The translations under genes and the position numbers were made by a program. From Gymnorhina tibicen (lineage: Eukaryota; Chordata; Aves; Passeriformes; Artamidae), in NCBI GenBank assembly GCA_013399875.1, contig VXAZ01007995.1, positions 2,273,486 through 2,337,485 of the forward strand: a stretch of 64,000 bases of DNA, given 5' to 3'. Below are positions 9,851 to 23,800 of this stretch, one piece after another (position 1 is the first letter of the stretch; the number at the start of each line of letters is the position of its first letter). The notes beneath the pieces were generated by a model, which was given only the letters and a program-made list of their open reading frames with translations, was not told where the DNA came from and did not search any database.

Positions 9851-12800
9851 TTTTTCCTTTTTTTTCCTTTTTTAAAATCTATGTTGCTTAGAATTAAAAT
9901 ATTAACTAGTCTTTCCATATTTATGAATGCTGCACTGTTCTCAGCATGGAATAAGGGAAAATCTCATGCCTCTCTTTAAAGAAAGCCCATATTTTTTTTG
10001 AACTTTTGCTCTGACAGCCTCTAAAATATTGCATAAATATCATTGAGTTAAGGTTCATAACGTTCTTCTGGCTGCAGTGTCATTTTATAGGAAAGGAGAC
10101 TATTGCAGAAATCTGGATTGCTTGGAAGCAGCCTGTGGGAAAGCCTTTGGTGTTCATTTTCAGAGGTCAGCCATAGCAACCAGTTAATTTAGATGGAGTT
10201 CAGTGCAGAATCGAGTCTTCCACTCCTTGTCAGGACCCTGGACAGCGCATCCGACCGGGCTTTCCGAGTCACTCGCAGCACGTTTTCACATTCACTTCTA
10301 AAACCCAAACCCCAAAACTTCTCTTTTCAGAGCTCCTGATACACAAAACTAAACCCCAAGTTCTGACATTTACACCCAAAATATAAGTTCAACGTTTTGG
10401 AAACCAGGCCCTATTTGCAGCTGCTGAGCTCCTCAAATGATGGCTGTGGTTTTCAGGAAAATAACTAGAAATGGAATCTGCTATTTTGCACAGCTTATGT
10501 GAGATTCAAGACCTCAAGTCTGTTTTTCTTATTTGCCTTCTGAGAATGAAAAATAGCCTGTAATGTGTTATGTCTGATGGAAAATTTATAGGAATGTCAG
10601 AGATGACGGATTAAGGGCACTTTATAGATTAACAGATGACGACTAAAACAGAGGTTGATGGTACTGTGGTGAAAAAAGAGGAGATATTTTGGCAATACAG
10701 TGACATCCATCAAGACTTGTCTGAGACCTAGACATAGATATTAATCCAAACAATGAATATTTCAAAATCTGAAAGGTACTGTGTAGAACAAGAATAGTTT
10801 TGCTGCACACAACAGGGTGCTCAGCAGCACTGCATCTTCTTTGTCTCCCGTGAGTGGATATAATATAATCTCCTCTTGCCTTAGTCTGTCTGCCTCTCAA
10901 AAGCTTAAGGTAATGGTCCAGATCCTTGGCATGGGCTAGGTAATCAAGTTATCACCATAAAGTACTTTGCTATCTTCTGTGTGGGGACCATCTATCTCTT
11001 ATGGGAATTAATGATATAGAGGTTCCTAGAGAACTTATAAGATGTTCTGGGGTGGGTTTTTTCTTGTTTTGCTTTTTCCTTTAAATTGTAGTGGCCTCTT
11101 TATGGAGAGTCCAGGCAATTTATATCCTCGCTCTCAAGAGAACAAACTGCTCAGAATGTGAACTCAGAAAAACAGAATGTGTGTTCCAAAGGTGTTCTGC
11201 TGTTGTAATCATCCTTACAGGATACTGTGGCAGCACCAGATTTGCCTTCAGCTCCAGCTGATTTTGAAATCCTTCAAAGCTTTAGGAATAAAACTGCACA
11301 TATCCTCTAGATTTCTTTTATAGAAATAGATAAGGTTTTGTAACAGCAAGTAACACTGCAGAGCTGAACAAACTGTCCTCCTATAAGTGAGGCTGGGGTG
11401 CACTCAGACCAAATAAGACTGTAGACTCATACTACACAGAGTCATAGGAAAACAGAGGAAAAGGTATTATGTTCCCCACGGTCAAACAGAATTCTTGTCC
11501 ATCTTGGCTGAAACTCCCATTAGCCCTGGCAACCAACAGGGAAATACACAGCACCAGATAACATCTAATTTAATGCTGACAAAGAGGTGGGATGCATTGA
11601 TCTGTTTGGAAGAAAACTTCATTCTTTTTCATTCCTATAATTCAGATTTTCTCATTACTGGACACAGATGGCAAAATATAATTTTATTAACTATGACCAT
11701 TTGTTTTGCGGTTCATCAATTAAATTGCAGAGATTACAGAGACTGGTTCATGCCAGCCATTAACAGAAACAAGTTAGTAGCTAGAGCTATACTGCAAATG
11801 GCTATAGATGTTGCATACAGTGCTTCAAGATCATTTGTTGCTATGACAATAATGGAGCAGAATGGCTGTGGTCTCTGAAATCTCGGATTTTGCATCTTCC
11901 CAGAGAAATACAGGCAAATACAAACTCTTTTTAGAAATCTGAACCTCCTTTAGAACTGCAATGAATTTATCTATGTTAAAATACAATGAATTTATGTATG
12001 CCACTCTCTTTCTGCTCATTAGAAAGCTAAATCAGAAAAAAAGAAGGAAAATCAGTGTATTGCAAAGCTCCTGGACAGCAACCACTTCCCCTTCTATGTA
12101 CTGCAAAGTCAGTATGAACCATCAGGTAGTACCACGAGAAGTAAACTGATGGTTCCTGTACCAGACAAGCAAACTTTTGGTGGAAGTGAATGAAAACTGC
12201 ATGTCAAAACCATTCCTGTTTTCATCTGTCTTTCCTTATCTGATAAGAACTGAACCTGTGTTCATTTTTTAACCAGTTGGATTCTAGAAATTATTTCCAC
12301 CCCAGTTTCGTGTATTTACATGTAATGGCACAAATTTCCTGATAAGCTCAATTTGAAAACTTACTCAGAAAGAAATAAGTTCTCTCCTGCAAGTGGTGAC
12401 CACAGAGTAATTGCTCCCTAATCCCTTTTTAAAAATAACTTAGGGGAGTGACCCTTTTTTATATCTATATATTTTTTGAAATGCAGATAAGCTCTCTTTT
12501 CTTTCATACAGTCACAAATTATTAACTTTACACGAAATAATGCTGAATCACGACAAGAGGTTTAGAAAGACCTTGGACTGATGATTAACATGCCTGAAAT
12601 ATTATTTCACAAAAGATACCTTGTTTGATTAGCTTCAGAAGTTGCTCCATGTGCTAGAAAGTAGGATAGCCTGTACTCTGGAAGCAGCACACACTATATA
12701 ATTTATTGGAAAACATCAACAGGAGATGTGTCTTTAACACAATAGGGAGCCCATGTACACAGAACACTGGGCTCTTCTGGGAATTGTATGGCACAGAAAT

Positions 12801-15800
12801 TTACTGGAAATCACAAAGGTGTTTGCACATATTCTTTCTTTGATTCAGAAATACCTCATAATAATGATAAGGCAGTGATCACAGCCTACTGCATAACAGT
12901 AATGTGTCGTGATAGTAAACCTCTGGAGCTGATCACAGGTCATCAGATCTCCCTGGCTGCACTTAGCACTGGTGGCAGATGTATTTCAGCAATGATCATG
13001 GATAGAATTCCTTACTGCAGCTTCATACCACATCATGTGTGCTGGGAATACCCATCTGCACCCCTGTTTGCAGCCAACGCAAGCACGAAATTTTACAGTT
13101 TTTGTTCCAGGGACAGTCCGTGTTTGATCTCTCTGGGAGGCACCTTCCCCCTGTCAGAGCAGTGTAAACTGATTGTGTGTTCTTTCCTCAAATGATCCCA
13201 AATTCTAAAAGCCTGGAACAATTCTCCTATATGTTAATAGCTAACATACAGCCAAGATTGCTTCTTTTCAGAAGTCCATTGCATCTCAAATTACATTACG
13301 TGTAGATATATCCTGAGTTCAAGAGGTCACTTCGTGGACAAGTTGAAACATCATAACTAAGAATAAACTGGAATCTATTTGAATGGCATTAATTTCTATA
13401 AGGAAAAATACATGATAATTTTCACATTTCCTGTCTTCCAATCAATACTGTTTGAAATATTTAGTTTTTTAATGTTGCTAATTTTGGACAACCTCTCCTT
13501 TCAATTTTTTCCTTTTTTTCTTCCTTTTTCATTTTTAATCGATAGAGCATCTGAAAGTGCTACAGTCAAGCTGAGTATTTCATAATGCTGCATTCAGTTT
13601 CTATAGAATTGGTTAAAGGCCTTTTTTTCACTATTATCAAAACCACTTCCATTATTCCTCTCATTTTTCATGGCACCTGCACTGGAGCATTGGTCACAAC
13701 CTCATTACCCTCCCCCTGTCCAAGCTGCCTTCCTTTGGAGTACAATGTCAGTGACAGAGGCAGCAGGAAAAGATCTGATATCTGACTTCTCCTGTGCTGT
13801 GCCTCATTACAACAAAGGTTCTCCTAGATTACATCTAGATGGTTTGTTTGTTGTTTCAGAATTAACGAAATTATGATCTCTGTCTTTTCCTAAGCTTCCT
13901 GCTAGTTTTGAGGATATAATTAATTTCTAATATTGCAGGAAATCTTCAGACATCTACTTTCACACAGCTAAATTTGTCAGGAATCATCTTGATTTGTTGG
14001 CTGTTTAGATGGTTTTAACACAGGTCTCCACTCTCAACAAAACCAAAACCACAAAAGAAACACAGACATGAAGTTATTCAGTAGTACTTTGTAGATACAA
14101 TCTGATTCTGTTGGGTAAATCAGTGAGGGACCTGTTGGAGTATTTAACATGCTTTAGGTGGTGAGGATTGTCTTGTGGTTTGAGTTTCTTTGCATAGAAC
14201 AGTTCTGTCATAGTTTCTTCTTCAGCAGAGCAAGGATTAATTTGTTTAATTTACTGTTTGGGAGTGTCTCACAGTGGTGTGCACACAGAGGCAACTGAGC
14301 ATAAGGAATATTAAGGTTATATACAAAGAAACATCTTTTTCCTGTAAAATCACCTTGCACCTTCCTGCACCTTGTGTTTATATAATTTAAGGTGTCGGAG
14401 AAGACAGGAGCTCCAGAGCCATGGCCAGCAGTGAAAGAAGGGAAAAACTTGACAAGTCTTTGAGAAAAACAGATGAGATCATGCGGTTACCAGGAGATCC
14501 ATGTAGATGTTTTCAGTGGCTGTTTGTCTTTCAGTGTCACGGCTGAGCCCGTGGTGACACACAGCCTTTGTGCTTGCTGCGCATTCAGAAGACACTTGTG
14601 ACAAATAGGGTCATGTAATGATGATGCCTTACCAGGTTTGGGAATATGTATTGCTGCCATTACTTCAGAGGTCAGTTTTAGCTTTTTTCAAATGAGGGTG
14701 CAGTCATCTTCAATCACACAGTAAATTTTGGGAGAATGTTTGTGATGAAATTTGGGAAATGTCTGTGAAAAATATGCAGAACTGTTTCTGTTTCTTTTTC
14801 CCGTATATTGGTAGTGTTTGAGCTAAGGTTGTTTCTTTTCTTTATGTATTACAAATTAATGTGAAATATAAGAGCCTTAGAGCAACTGTGCAAATCAAAG
14901 AAATTGGATGTGTGCATGTTTGTGTTGAACAGGATAGAAATGCACAATCCTTTCTTGATTCTGAGCATAGATACTAATGTGAGTCATGGCAATAGTTTCA
15001 AAGGCAATTTTTAATATTTTAGTGTCTATAATCCTCTGCAAGTGAGCCAAGAAATGCACTCAGGAGTGTCTTCATTCTGCTTGAAGTCATTCTCAAGTTC
15101 CTACTACACTCAGTGAGCTTTCACAAGAAAGGTGGTGCTTGAGAAATTGTAAAATTTATATATAGTGTTGCATTTTCAGAATGGATATCTAGCCCCTAAT
15201 AATCAGCAGTTTATTAATTTAAGATATTTGTTTTAATAAGTCCCCAAACAGAATTATTTCCCTCATCTGTTTGGAGACCTCTGAGCATTTCTTGTAAGAA
15301 ATGAGATAGTGAAGAGCAGCTGTTGGAATTCAGGGATGTTAGAAAGGGGAAATATCTTATAGTCACATAATCCAAATATCTAAAAAGAACTTGCTTAAAT
15401 ATATATGCCATTGTTAAAATTCTGTGTTCCTTGTAAGTGCCTACTTGTTCTGGAAAGAGAAGTGTGTGCATTTGGTTTTGTCCATCAGAGAGCTCAGAGA
15501 CAGAATAATGTTCAATCACGATGTTAATCCCAGCACAACAGTTTCTACTTGAAGTGACTCTATAGAGGATTTATTCTCCCATCTATGCAGGTGAATGAAG
15601 AATTCTTTTAATGGGTGGTGCATATACTCTTGTAGAAGAATAGACCCCTTTGTATTAAAATTACATGCCTGGGATTTTAACATAAAAACTGAAAAATCCC
15701 ACTGTGTAAAACTGACTTAAACTCAATTTCCCTCTCCTCCTTTTACAATGTCAAGATGCCTGAGTGCTCAAGTGACTGAATAAGTACTAAATATTTAATG

Positions 15801-18800
15801 CATGGAGGTTACATTAACTGAGTCTTTGATCTGAAACTTCTTAAAAACATCTTAAAAGCCCTTCAAAAACCGGTTAGTATTTCATTACAGTCACTTAAAA
15901 TAGATTTATTTTATCAAAACATCCTGTCAGAAACCCCAAAGCTGTGATTAATAACCTCCAGCATTTTGACTAAAGCATCTCCTAATACTGGTTTCATAGT
16001 GTATCAACAGATTGCCTGTTGTGGGTAAGAAATCACTGGCCCAATTGCCTCTGTCAGGCACTTGCAGGTGCTCAGAGTGTGTCTGCTGAGAGTTTGAGCA
16101 GGTATGTAAAAAGGAATCCACACTGGGATTCTGCATGCTTGCTGCTACTCAAACAGAATGTCTCTCATGTGATTCTGAGATTAAATTAACTTTTTTCTTC
16201 GTGGAATAAATTTATTAGGGCAGTTTTGTACAGATGTTTTTGTATTGTAACATTTACAAGCATTTGGGCAATGTGAGAAATGAGATAGATCAGTAATTTA
16301 TATCATCCTGAGAAACTCCTGCACGTTCTTAATCTGTGCAGCATAATTTGAGAGCATCTCTGGCTGTGTCAAGGCTCTGCCCTTTCCATTGTTTTTATTG
16401 TTCAAGGGTAACAGACTGCAGTGTGAGCCTGTGTGAGTATCTGAAGATGGAAGCATACACAGAGGAAGGTTTCTATATAATTCATTTCTACTGCATCCAG
16501 CAGACTTTCTGTTCAAGAGCTTGTCCCACCCAAATCTATCCCTACCCTTTGTCGTAGATTTCCTTCTTATTGGCTTTGTGCACCTCCAGATCCCACTCTG
16601 AAATTCCCACTGTTGTTTTCATAACACAAGATGTTGTGTCCTAACACAACGTGAACACGAAACTTGGGATCTTAAATGATTCATCACAGACCACCTGGTC
16701 ACTCTGGTGCTGAATTTTGAAATGTGCTTCTGGTTCATGAGGTTTTAGCTCGTGCCCATCATTTCTACTTCCTAACTTATACCTGTTTAACCAGTGGAAA
16801 GAAACTGAAACAACCAGTTTGGTAATTGTTCTGTTTCCTTCTCTTCAGTAATCTGTAGATTAAAGCAAACCGTTAAGTGTATTCTAGGATAATAAAGGAA
16901 ATTAAATTCTGAGTTCTCTGTATGTGCACATGGAGTCATTGCCATTATTTTCTCAAAACAAGAATTAAGGGTTTCTTCTCGAGTCTCCCACAACATTACC
17001 AAAAGGCACATGGCTGAACCCTCATGAACCACTTTGAAAACACATTCCTTGTTTCTTCAGGGAAATGCGCTTTTGTCAGTGTATACCTTGTGTAGAAGAT
17101 GTTTTGCATATAAAAACCACGTGGAGATTGAATCCTGTTATATAAAGCAAAGCTGGCTTTCTGTGGAGTTCTTTGTAGTACCAACATTAAAAGGGTTGTT
17201 ATAAATAAGAGTGGAATATAATTATAAATGCCCTTCTGAGGAAAAAAATCCTTGATTACCTTTGAATTCTTTTGCCCTTTAAAAAGGTTATATTTAACTG
17301 GTTCAGTTTCTTACTTGATGTTTCAGTTTCCCAAGGGAAATCAACCTCCAGTACGAACTGTTTCAATTGGGTTACATGACTTTACTTTGTGTCTTGCATT
17401 TGTTAACAGACAGGTTATATAACACTGCAGGCTAAATATACATTGCTCTGTTTCCAGCTACCTCTGGTACTCCTGTGTTCAGAGGGATGACCAGAAAAGT
17501 GGGAAGTGGCTTTCAAAAGTTCTGCTGGAATTAACCCCTCCTGCTAATAGCACAAACTGCTTGGAAGTAGAGACTTCACGAGCAGTGTGAGGCTCTAAAT
17601 CTTAAACTATAAAAATATATTAAATATTTTGATGTGCTACCTATTATCCTTGAGGTTTATTTTTTTTAATGACTAAAAAAAAAGTGGGTCAAATTCTCCT
17701 CTTATTCCCCATGGCATATAATCTGTGGAAGCACTATTGACTGGAACAGAATTTCCTGGAGTTACCGATGTTGTAACTGAGAAAGTAATTGGAGTGCATG
17801 TGTGCTGCTTCACTGAAATGCAGGAGGCTCAGTTCTAGGGGGATCTTTTCCATTTCTAGGTAGTTTGGTGTTGAATAGCTTTAGATTCATTATTCTTGTA
17901 TTTCCATCAAGTAATGCTTTCCTGGTAGAGGAGGAGATGAAAGGACCTTTTAAAAAAATATCAATAACAAAAAAGAAAGGAAAGAAAAAGGGGTTTCGTC
18001 CGGGCTTTTTTTCTTCAGTCACTGATCAATAGCAGCACAAGAGAGCTGTTTTTAGAGAAGAAAGGCAAGCAAGCAAGAATCTTAACTAACTAGCAGGAAG
18101 TTGATTGTAGCATGCTGGTGTTCAGGCAACTGATAAGAGAGGAGGAAACATTTATGCTGAGAATCAGCAAAAACAGGAACATGTTTTACCACATGCCTAT
18201 TTCATTTCACAAGTCCAACATGCTGCACATAAGCTCTGGAGATAAATTTAGAGTAGTTTTGTTAATTGCATGGCATTAAATTTGGAATGAGATGAACAAT
18301 GAGCTATGGCAAGTGATATTTTGATTCACTGTACAACAGTGTTTGTATTTGGGATTTGTGGCAGAAGTAAGGATCAATTACTGTATAGATTGGCACCAAT
18401 CTCAGTGTCCCTTGTGGTGTAGGATGGACACTGGAGGTATCCCCCAGTCCTGGTCCTGGCAGCCAATTCCTTGCAATAGGAATGATGTATATGGTGTCAC
18501 CATTTTTAGCTATAGAAATTCAGAGAGCTCAGTTAAAGCTCGCTGTGTTTCATTGCTGTACTGTCTATATATGACTGAAAAAGGAGCTCGGCTAGGACAA
18601 TGCTTGCATTTTAGAGCTGGAAAAAACTTTATGGCCTTTTTTTCTGTGTTGAATTGATTTTTTTTTTTCCTTTTTGTTGGTATTTATTAAAAATGCATAT
18701 TCTACCCAGAATGATTCCTAGAGTTTTTTGGAGGACTGCTGAGTAAGCCAAACTAAATATATATTTCTTTAGAGACATCAGTGCTCTTGGCAGACACCAT

Positions 18801-21090
18801 TATTTTTGCAGTCACTCAATGACTGGATTTTTTAAATAAAGCTTTTGTGTTCCTTTTAGTGTTAGGTTAAAAAATATTAAATTACTTTAAATTTCAATAT
18901 GTAATAAAAGAACACAGTTTAAAAAAAATCTTTACAGAACACTTTTTCTGTCCCTCCCTCCAAGTTTATTCACTGTGAGCATGTCTTCCCTTAAGTTTAT
19001 TTAAAGTTGTTTAAGAGGAAGAAATAAATCCATCTCTACCTTCTCCATTCTGGTTTCCTCTGTGCCTGAATTTATTCTATGTTCAGTGAAGTCAGACTTC
19101 TAAGAGAGTTGGGAATTTTGAATTATATTTGCAGTTCTGGAGTGGTTGTATGTATTTTTAGCAAAATGCTGGCATGCTTTGTAGGATTTTTCTTTTCCTG
19201 TGGTTCTGTTAATATTTGCACAGGAAGTTTGAATTAGAATGATGAAATATTCACTCTGATGCATAATGATTTGATCCCCTTCACTGCCACATTCTTCACA
19301 GCTGGGTTTTTTTGCTCATGCTATTTTGCATATGAACATTTATCATGCAATAAATTGATTTTCCTGTCTACTATTCTCATCTCCTTAGACCTGCACATTC
19401 CTGCAGTGTTGATTCTGCTGTTCCTTACTTGTCCTATGCATAATTTCTTAGTCATGACTAACTTTAGTTATGACACATTTTGTAATCCTTACAAAATTAT
19501 TGTAACATTTTAAAATGTGCTTGCTTAATGCTCCTTCTTCAGATAAACTATTGATTGCTTTTAGCCCTTGGGAAGTTATTTTAACTGTTTAGGTTTTGAG
19601 CAATTTAATTTTTTTTCAGCGAACTGTTGTAACAACTGTGTTTTTGCCCAAGAAACCTTTCAGTGTTTGAAAGACTGACCTGTAATCTTTTATGCAGGAA
19701 AAAGATGTACTGAAATATGGTAAGGCTGTACCACAAAACCTTAGCTGGCAATTAGCTTCAGGCTTAATTTCTTGCGTGTGCCATCTCTGTGTGGCTGATG
19801 CTCTGGATTGCATCTGATCCTGTTTCCTGCTCAGCTGACGAGGGGAGAATGGGAACCTGCCCGCAGAGAAATGTTCCCCTGCCTTGTTTTTTGCATAGTT
19901 GTTATTTTAGTCAATATCAGAGTAGTAAAGATTCAGTGTGATTAAGGCTTTCTCTCTTTGCATCAGCCTCTAAAGACAATTACTTGTCTAAGTTCAGTAG
20001 GTGCCCTGAAGGTCTGCAGCAGCACTGAGTCTTTATTGCCTTTAACTTCTCCCCTAGCTCTTCCTGCTGTGTCAGCCGAAGCATTTACAACTTGCTCTCT
20101 CTACTATTCAGCATCCCCCAAAATCAATCTTGGCCTCCTCTTCCCCACTTTGATTTGCTGTCTTAGCACACCATGTACCCTGGTATGTAAATTGCTTCTT
20201 TAATTTTCATCAGGCTTTTGGTATTTGGAAGCAAAACTCTGTAATTTATTTCAGAGGTAACTAGTATGATTTCCTTTTGTTTGACTTTGCTTAAAATTAC
20301 TGGATGTCACAAATAATTCAGGGCGGCAATAACTTGGGAGCAGGGACTCTTAACCATTTTTGTTCTTCATCATCATTAATATTGTTCTAACATTCAACCT
20401 GTATACTCTGTGGTTTTAATGCTCTTTGCATTAATGTTATCTCTGTGTGTGTGCAGAAAAGATCCCCTAAACCTCCTAATGCAAAATAATTCTATTTGTG
20501 GGCATATGGGAGTTAAACTTTCTTTCCCTTACAATTTTCATTAGACAGAGGCTTACTGGTACCATGGCAGAATGCTCAAATAAGCATTTTAATGTTGAAT
20601 AAAGGTCAACATGCTGGAATTTGAAACTATTAATCCTTTTGCTCTTAAAGCAGGCAGAACTTTCACAGACTAAATAAGGCATTAAACAGTAGACTCTTAA
20701 AGTTCTGAAAAGGAGAAACATACCTTCAAATTACCCATTTAGATTTCTAGAACTTTTCATTTTCTGTTTTTTGAGCAAAATACGTTTTGAGCGTTTTGGG
20801 GGCGGATGTGTTTTTTAAATATTATTTTTTCATTTCCCAACTTTGTGTTGGGAAAGGATATTTCTGAGTTCATAGAGCTAGGGAAAAGAATCCCAGTGTA
20901 TGAAAATACCATGTCGCAGTGGAGACAATGCCAGCACTTTCAGGTTGCAATATCAGTCTATGGGTGTAGAGACCCTCCTGTTCAGATGAAAAGAAGTTCA
21001 GGCTCACTTTAAATTAATTCCTGGACTTTGAACAATTGTGGGATCCCTCTAGGACATCACAGACTGTTAAATTAAACCTGTATTGCCTTG
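9851..21090. other. Intron stretch, mostly featureless
   Basis: This is about 11 kb of AT-rich intron. Apart from the CpG-bearing short frame at 10,193-10,339 and scattered T-runs (for example near 18,657-18,670), I recognise nothing. Frames of up to 135 codons (for example 12,788-13,195) have no family character and no splice-site context. Confidence 0.6.
10193..10339 (+). other. Short CpG-rich open frame, 48 codons, doubtful
   Basis: An ATG frame of 48 codons ends in TGA at 10,337-10,339. It overlaps seven CpGs between 10,212 and 10,282, unusual for this intron. A CAG acceptor-like sequence lies upstream at 10,161-10,163. The peptide is not one I recognise. It may be a chance frame over a constrained or GC-biased element, or an unannotated alternative exon. 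Coding status is unsupported. Confidence 0.15.
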
Positions 21091-21094
21091 GGTT

Positions 21095-23800
21095 GAACTT
21101 TTAACCTATGTATGACTGAAGTCTGTCTTTTGGGACAGCATCCAGTCTTGATTTCAAGGCATCAGGAAGCAGAGTATCTACTGCTTCCTTTGGTAATTTG
21201 TTCCAGTGTCTGATTACTCTCACTGTTAAAAACATAAATCTAATTTTTCAGTCGAATTTATCTTGGATTATATGTATATTATTTTTTCCTCTGGTAGCTA
21301 ATTTTTTACTACAAGATTAAGAAAATCGTTTGCCTTGATGAGGGGACAGAGATGGGAAGTTAATGGTAATGGTAATGCAACACATTGTAGTACTTGAGTC
21401 TCATTTCAAGATACCATAGTCAGGCCTCAAGTATTTTCTGTGGCTTCTTGCTGTGTCTGTTTCAGTTTCTCAAGATCTTTTTAGAAATATACGTTCTAAA
21501 TTTCCATCATTTTGTTGAGCTTTATAAAATACTTTATTTGGAAATATACAGATATTTAATTCTGCTCACTGCTCCCAAACATTGTGTGCAAGGATCTCAC
21601 TTCTGGGACATTTCAGTGGCTCTCGGGGAATCACACAAGTGGGAAGGACCTTTGGGTAATCTGGATCACCCTTTTAGTGTGGCAAGATCCACATTTATTT
21701 TGGAGAGATTTCTGTGTTATTTCTGACAGCTTTTTCCAGGAGTATTCCAGAGCTTCCACAGGCAATCTGTCTTCTCTACTGTTTATTGCTTCTTACTGCT
21801 TGACAGTTTTTTTTCTAAAATCTAGCCTCAGTCTCCCTGGCTGCTCTTTAAGTCATTTATGTCTTGCCCTATCTAACATCAGCACAAAGAGCAGTTTACC
21901 AGTTTTGTGGTTTGGGGCTTTTATTGTTTCTCTTCTTTTTCCCCCTCCATTTTTTTTGTTTTTGTTTTTCTTTTTTTTAATTTTTAGCAGCATTTTACTT
22001 ATACCTGTATTTATTTTTATTTTTTTAACAACCTCAATTCTTACTTGTATTTTCTAAATCATAGAGTTCTTCTGGCTTATCACAAGTTGATCCTCCTTTT
22101 TTGGAGATGCAGTTCTTCAGCCTGGATCAAATAATGCAGCTGCAGCTTTCCTGGTGCTGAGTAGAAAGGGTCTTCTGTGTCAAGCAAAGTAGAACTAATT
22201 TATCCATTGCAGTGGGGCATTAGTTATTACTGGAGCAGCAGGATATTGTTGATGGATTATCCAGCTTGTGATCCACAGTAACTTTTAATTTTCTACAGAA
22301 TGGCTACCAATGTTAGTGGTTCTCCATGCCAAGAAGTTAATTTTTCTTGGCTCAATGAAGTACTTTGCCTTTACCCCTACTGAACAAGCACCATGGCTTC
22401 CAAATCAGATCTTTAAATTCATCAAGGTTTCTCTGAATTATGGTCATTATAAATCCAGTGTATTTAAATGCCTCTGAAAAGGATATTGTCACAGCAAGTA
22501 CATTTTTGATGCTATTTTCTTTGTCATTAGTCAAAATCCTAAATGCTACCAGCCCTAGGAGGGCGTCATCCAGATTGTCACTTGAGGTGACTTTTCAAGT
22601 CAATAGGAACATTGCTAATCACTGCCCGAGTGTGATTTTCTGAATCAGTGTTGCACCCACTTTGTACTATTTTCATCTGAATCATGCTTCCATGGTTTGC
22701 TTAGAAGATTGATAAGTGGAAGAGGATCAAAAAGAGTCCAAAGTACAAATGACATCCGATGCTTTTCCTCTGTCCACAAGGCCTGTTACCCTATCAGGGA
22801 AGAAAATTAGATTGCTCTGACATGATTGTTCTTGACAAATCCATGTTGGATTTTATACATGTTCTCATTGCCTTCCAGGCGCTTACAAAGAGTTTGGTTA
22901 TTTGTTTCAGTATTTTTCCATGAATTGAAGATAAGCTGATTGGCTTACAGTTGTCAGGCTTGCCTTTTTCTTTAAAATACTTTTAAAGGTAGACATTACA
23001 CTGGCCCTTTTTTAGGACTTTCAGTTTATCCATTGTCCTTTTTAAGTTCTCAGAGATAAGCCCAGATCATTTTGAGATTCCCATTTAGCTCTATAAGTAC
23101 TGGTGGATGAAGTTCATTAGACTCAGCCTGTTTAAAAACATCCACCTTACCTAAGTACTCTGATTTTTCCCTATTTGAGGCTCAAATCTGGCCTTTCTTC
23201 AGTGATCTTAATTGTGATAGATACACGATTGCAATTGACCTTATAATAAAGACTGAAAGAGGTGAAAAAGAGATATTCATTAGTCTTTTGGCATCATCCA
23301 TCATGTTTCACTTCTTCCTTAAGGAGTAGAGGAGCCTTTTCCTCTTACTGGGGTGTCTATAAAGTGGTTTTTATTATCCTTGATATCTCTTCATGTTTGT
23401 GTCTCATCTACACACTTACTTGGATTTTTTACTGTTATCCCTACCAGATGGGTAGTTCCTTTCCATTGCTATACCAGTCCTTGTTCTGTAGGTATTTTTA
23501 TTCATAAATGGATGCTTTCATATCTCCTTGCATCTAGACCACAGAGACTGAAGAGGTCCAAATAACACAGTGACCAGTTTTCTATGGTTAACCTGCCCCT
23601 CATCATCAGTCAGCTCTCCAGCTGGCTGTTGGCCACAGATGACAACTGTAATGCATCCACCTTTTCTTCTAGATTCTCGATTCAAAGACTGGACAGTGTT
23701 AGTTAATACCTATTTTTTGGGATTTCCATCAAAAACATCTGCATTACATGTTAATTCTTTAATTACTACTTCTAGGGAATTTTCTTTAATTAGAATTTCA
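21095..23800 (-). mobile_element. Old, decayed CR1-type LINE copy, antisense to AGBL4
   Basis: Read on the minus strand, this is a degraded CR1-family retrotransposon with its 3' end at the low coordinates. Minus-strand bases near 22,931-22,970 translate to K-G-K-P-D-N-C-K-P-I-S-L-S, the conserved CR1 reverse-transcriptase block G-N-Y-R-P-V-S-L. Sequence at 21,170-21,230 (GGTAATTTGTTCCAGTG, then ACTCTCACTGTTAAAAA) matches the antisense CR1 3' region as I know it from amniotes. Intermediate stretches (around 22,400-22,560 and 23,250-23,400) follow the same order. The copy is full of stops and has T-rich expansions (21,935-22,035) and probable deletions, so it encodes nothing. Both ends are approximate. 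Confidence 0.83.
21935..22035. repeat. T-rich low-complexity tract inside the CR1 copy
   Basis: Runs of T broken by single C, G or A make up most of this stretch. It creates an artificial Phe/Leu/Ile-rich forward frame with no biological meaning. Confidence 0.85.

Noticed and set aside
12788..13195. 135-codon forward frame
   Set aside because: No recognisable domain, no promoter or splice context; chance frames of this length are expected in 64 kb.
21584..22057. 157-codon forward frame with a hydrophobic tail resembling membrane segments
   Set aside because: It lies inside the antisense CR1 copy, and the hydrophobic run comes from a T-rich tract.
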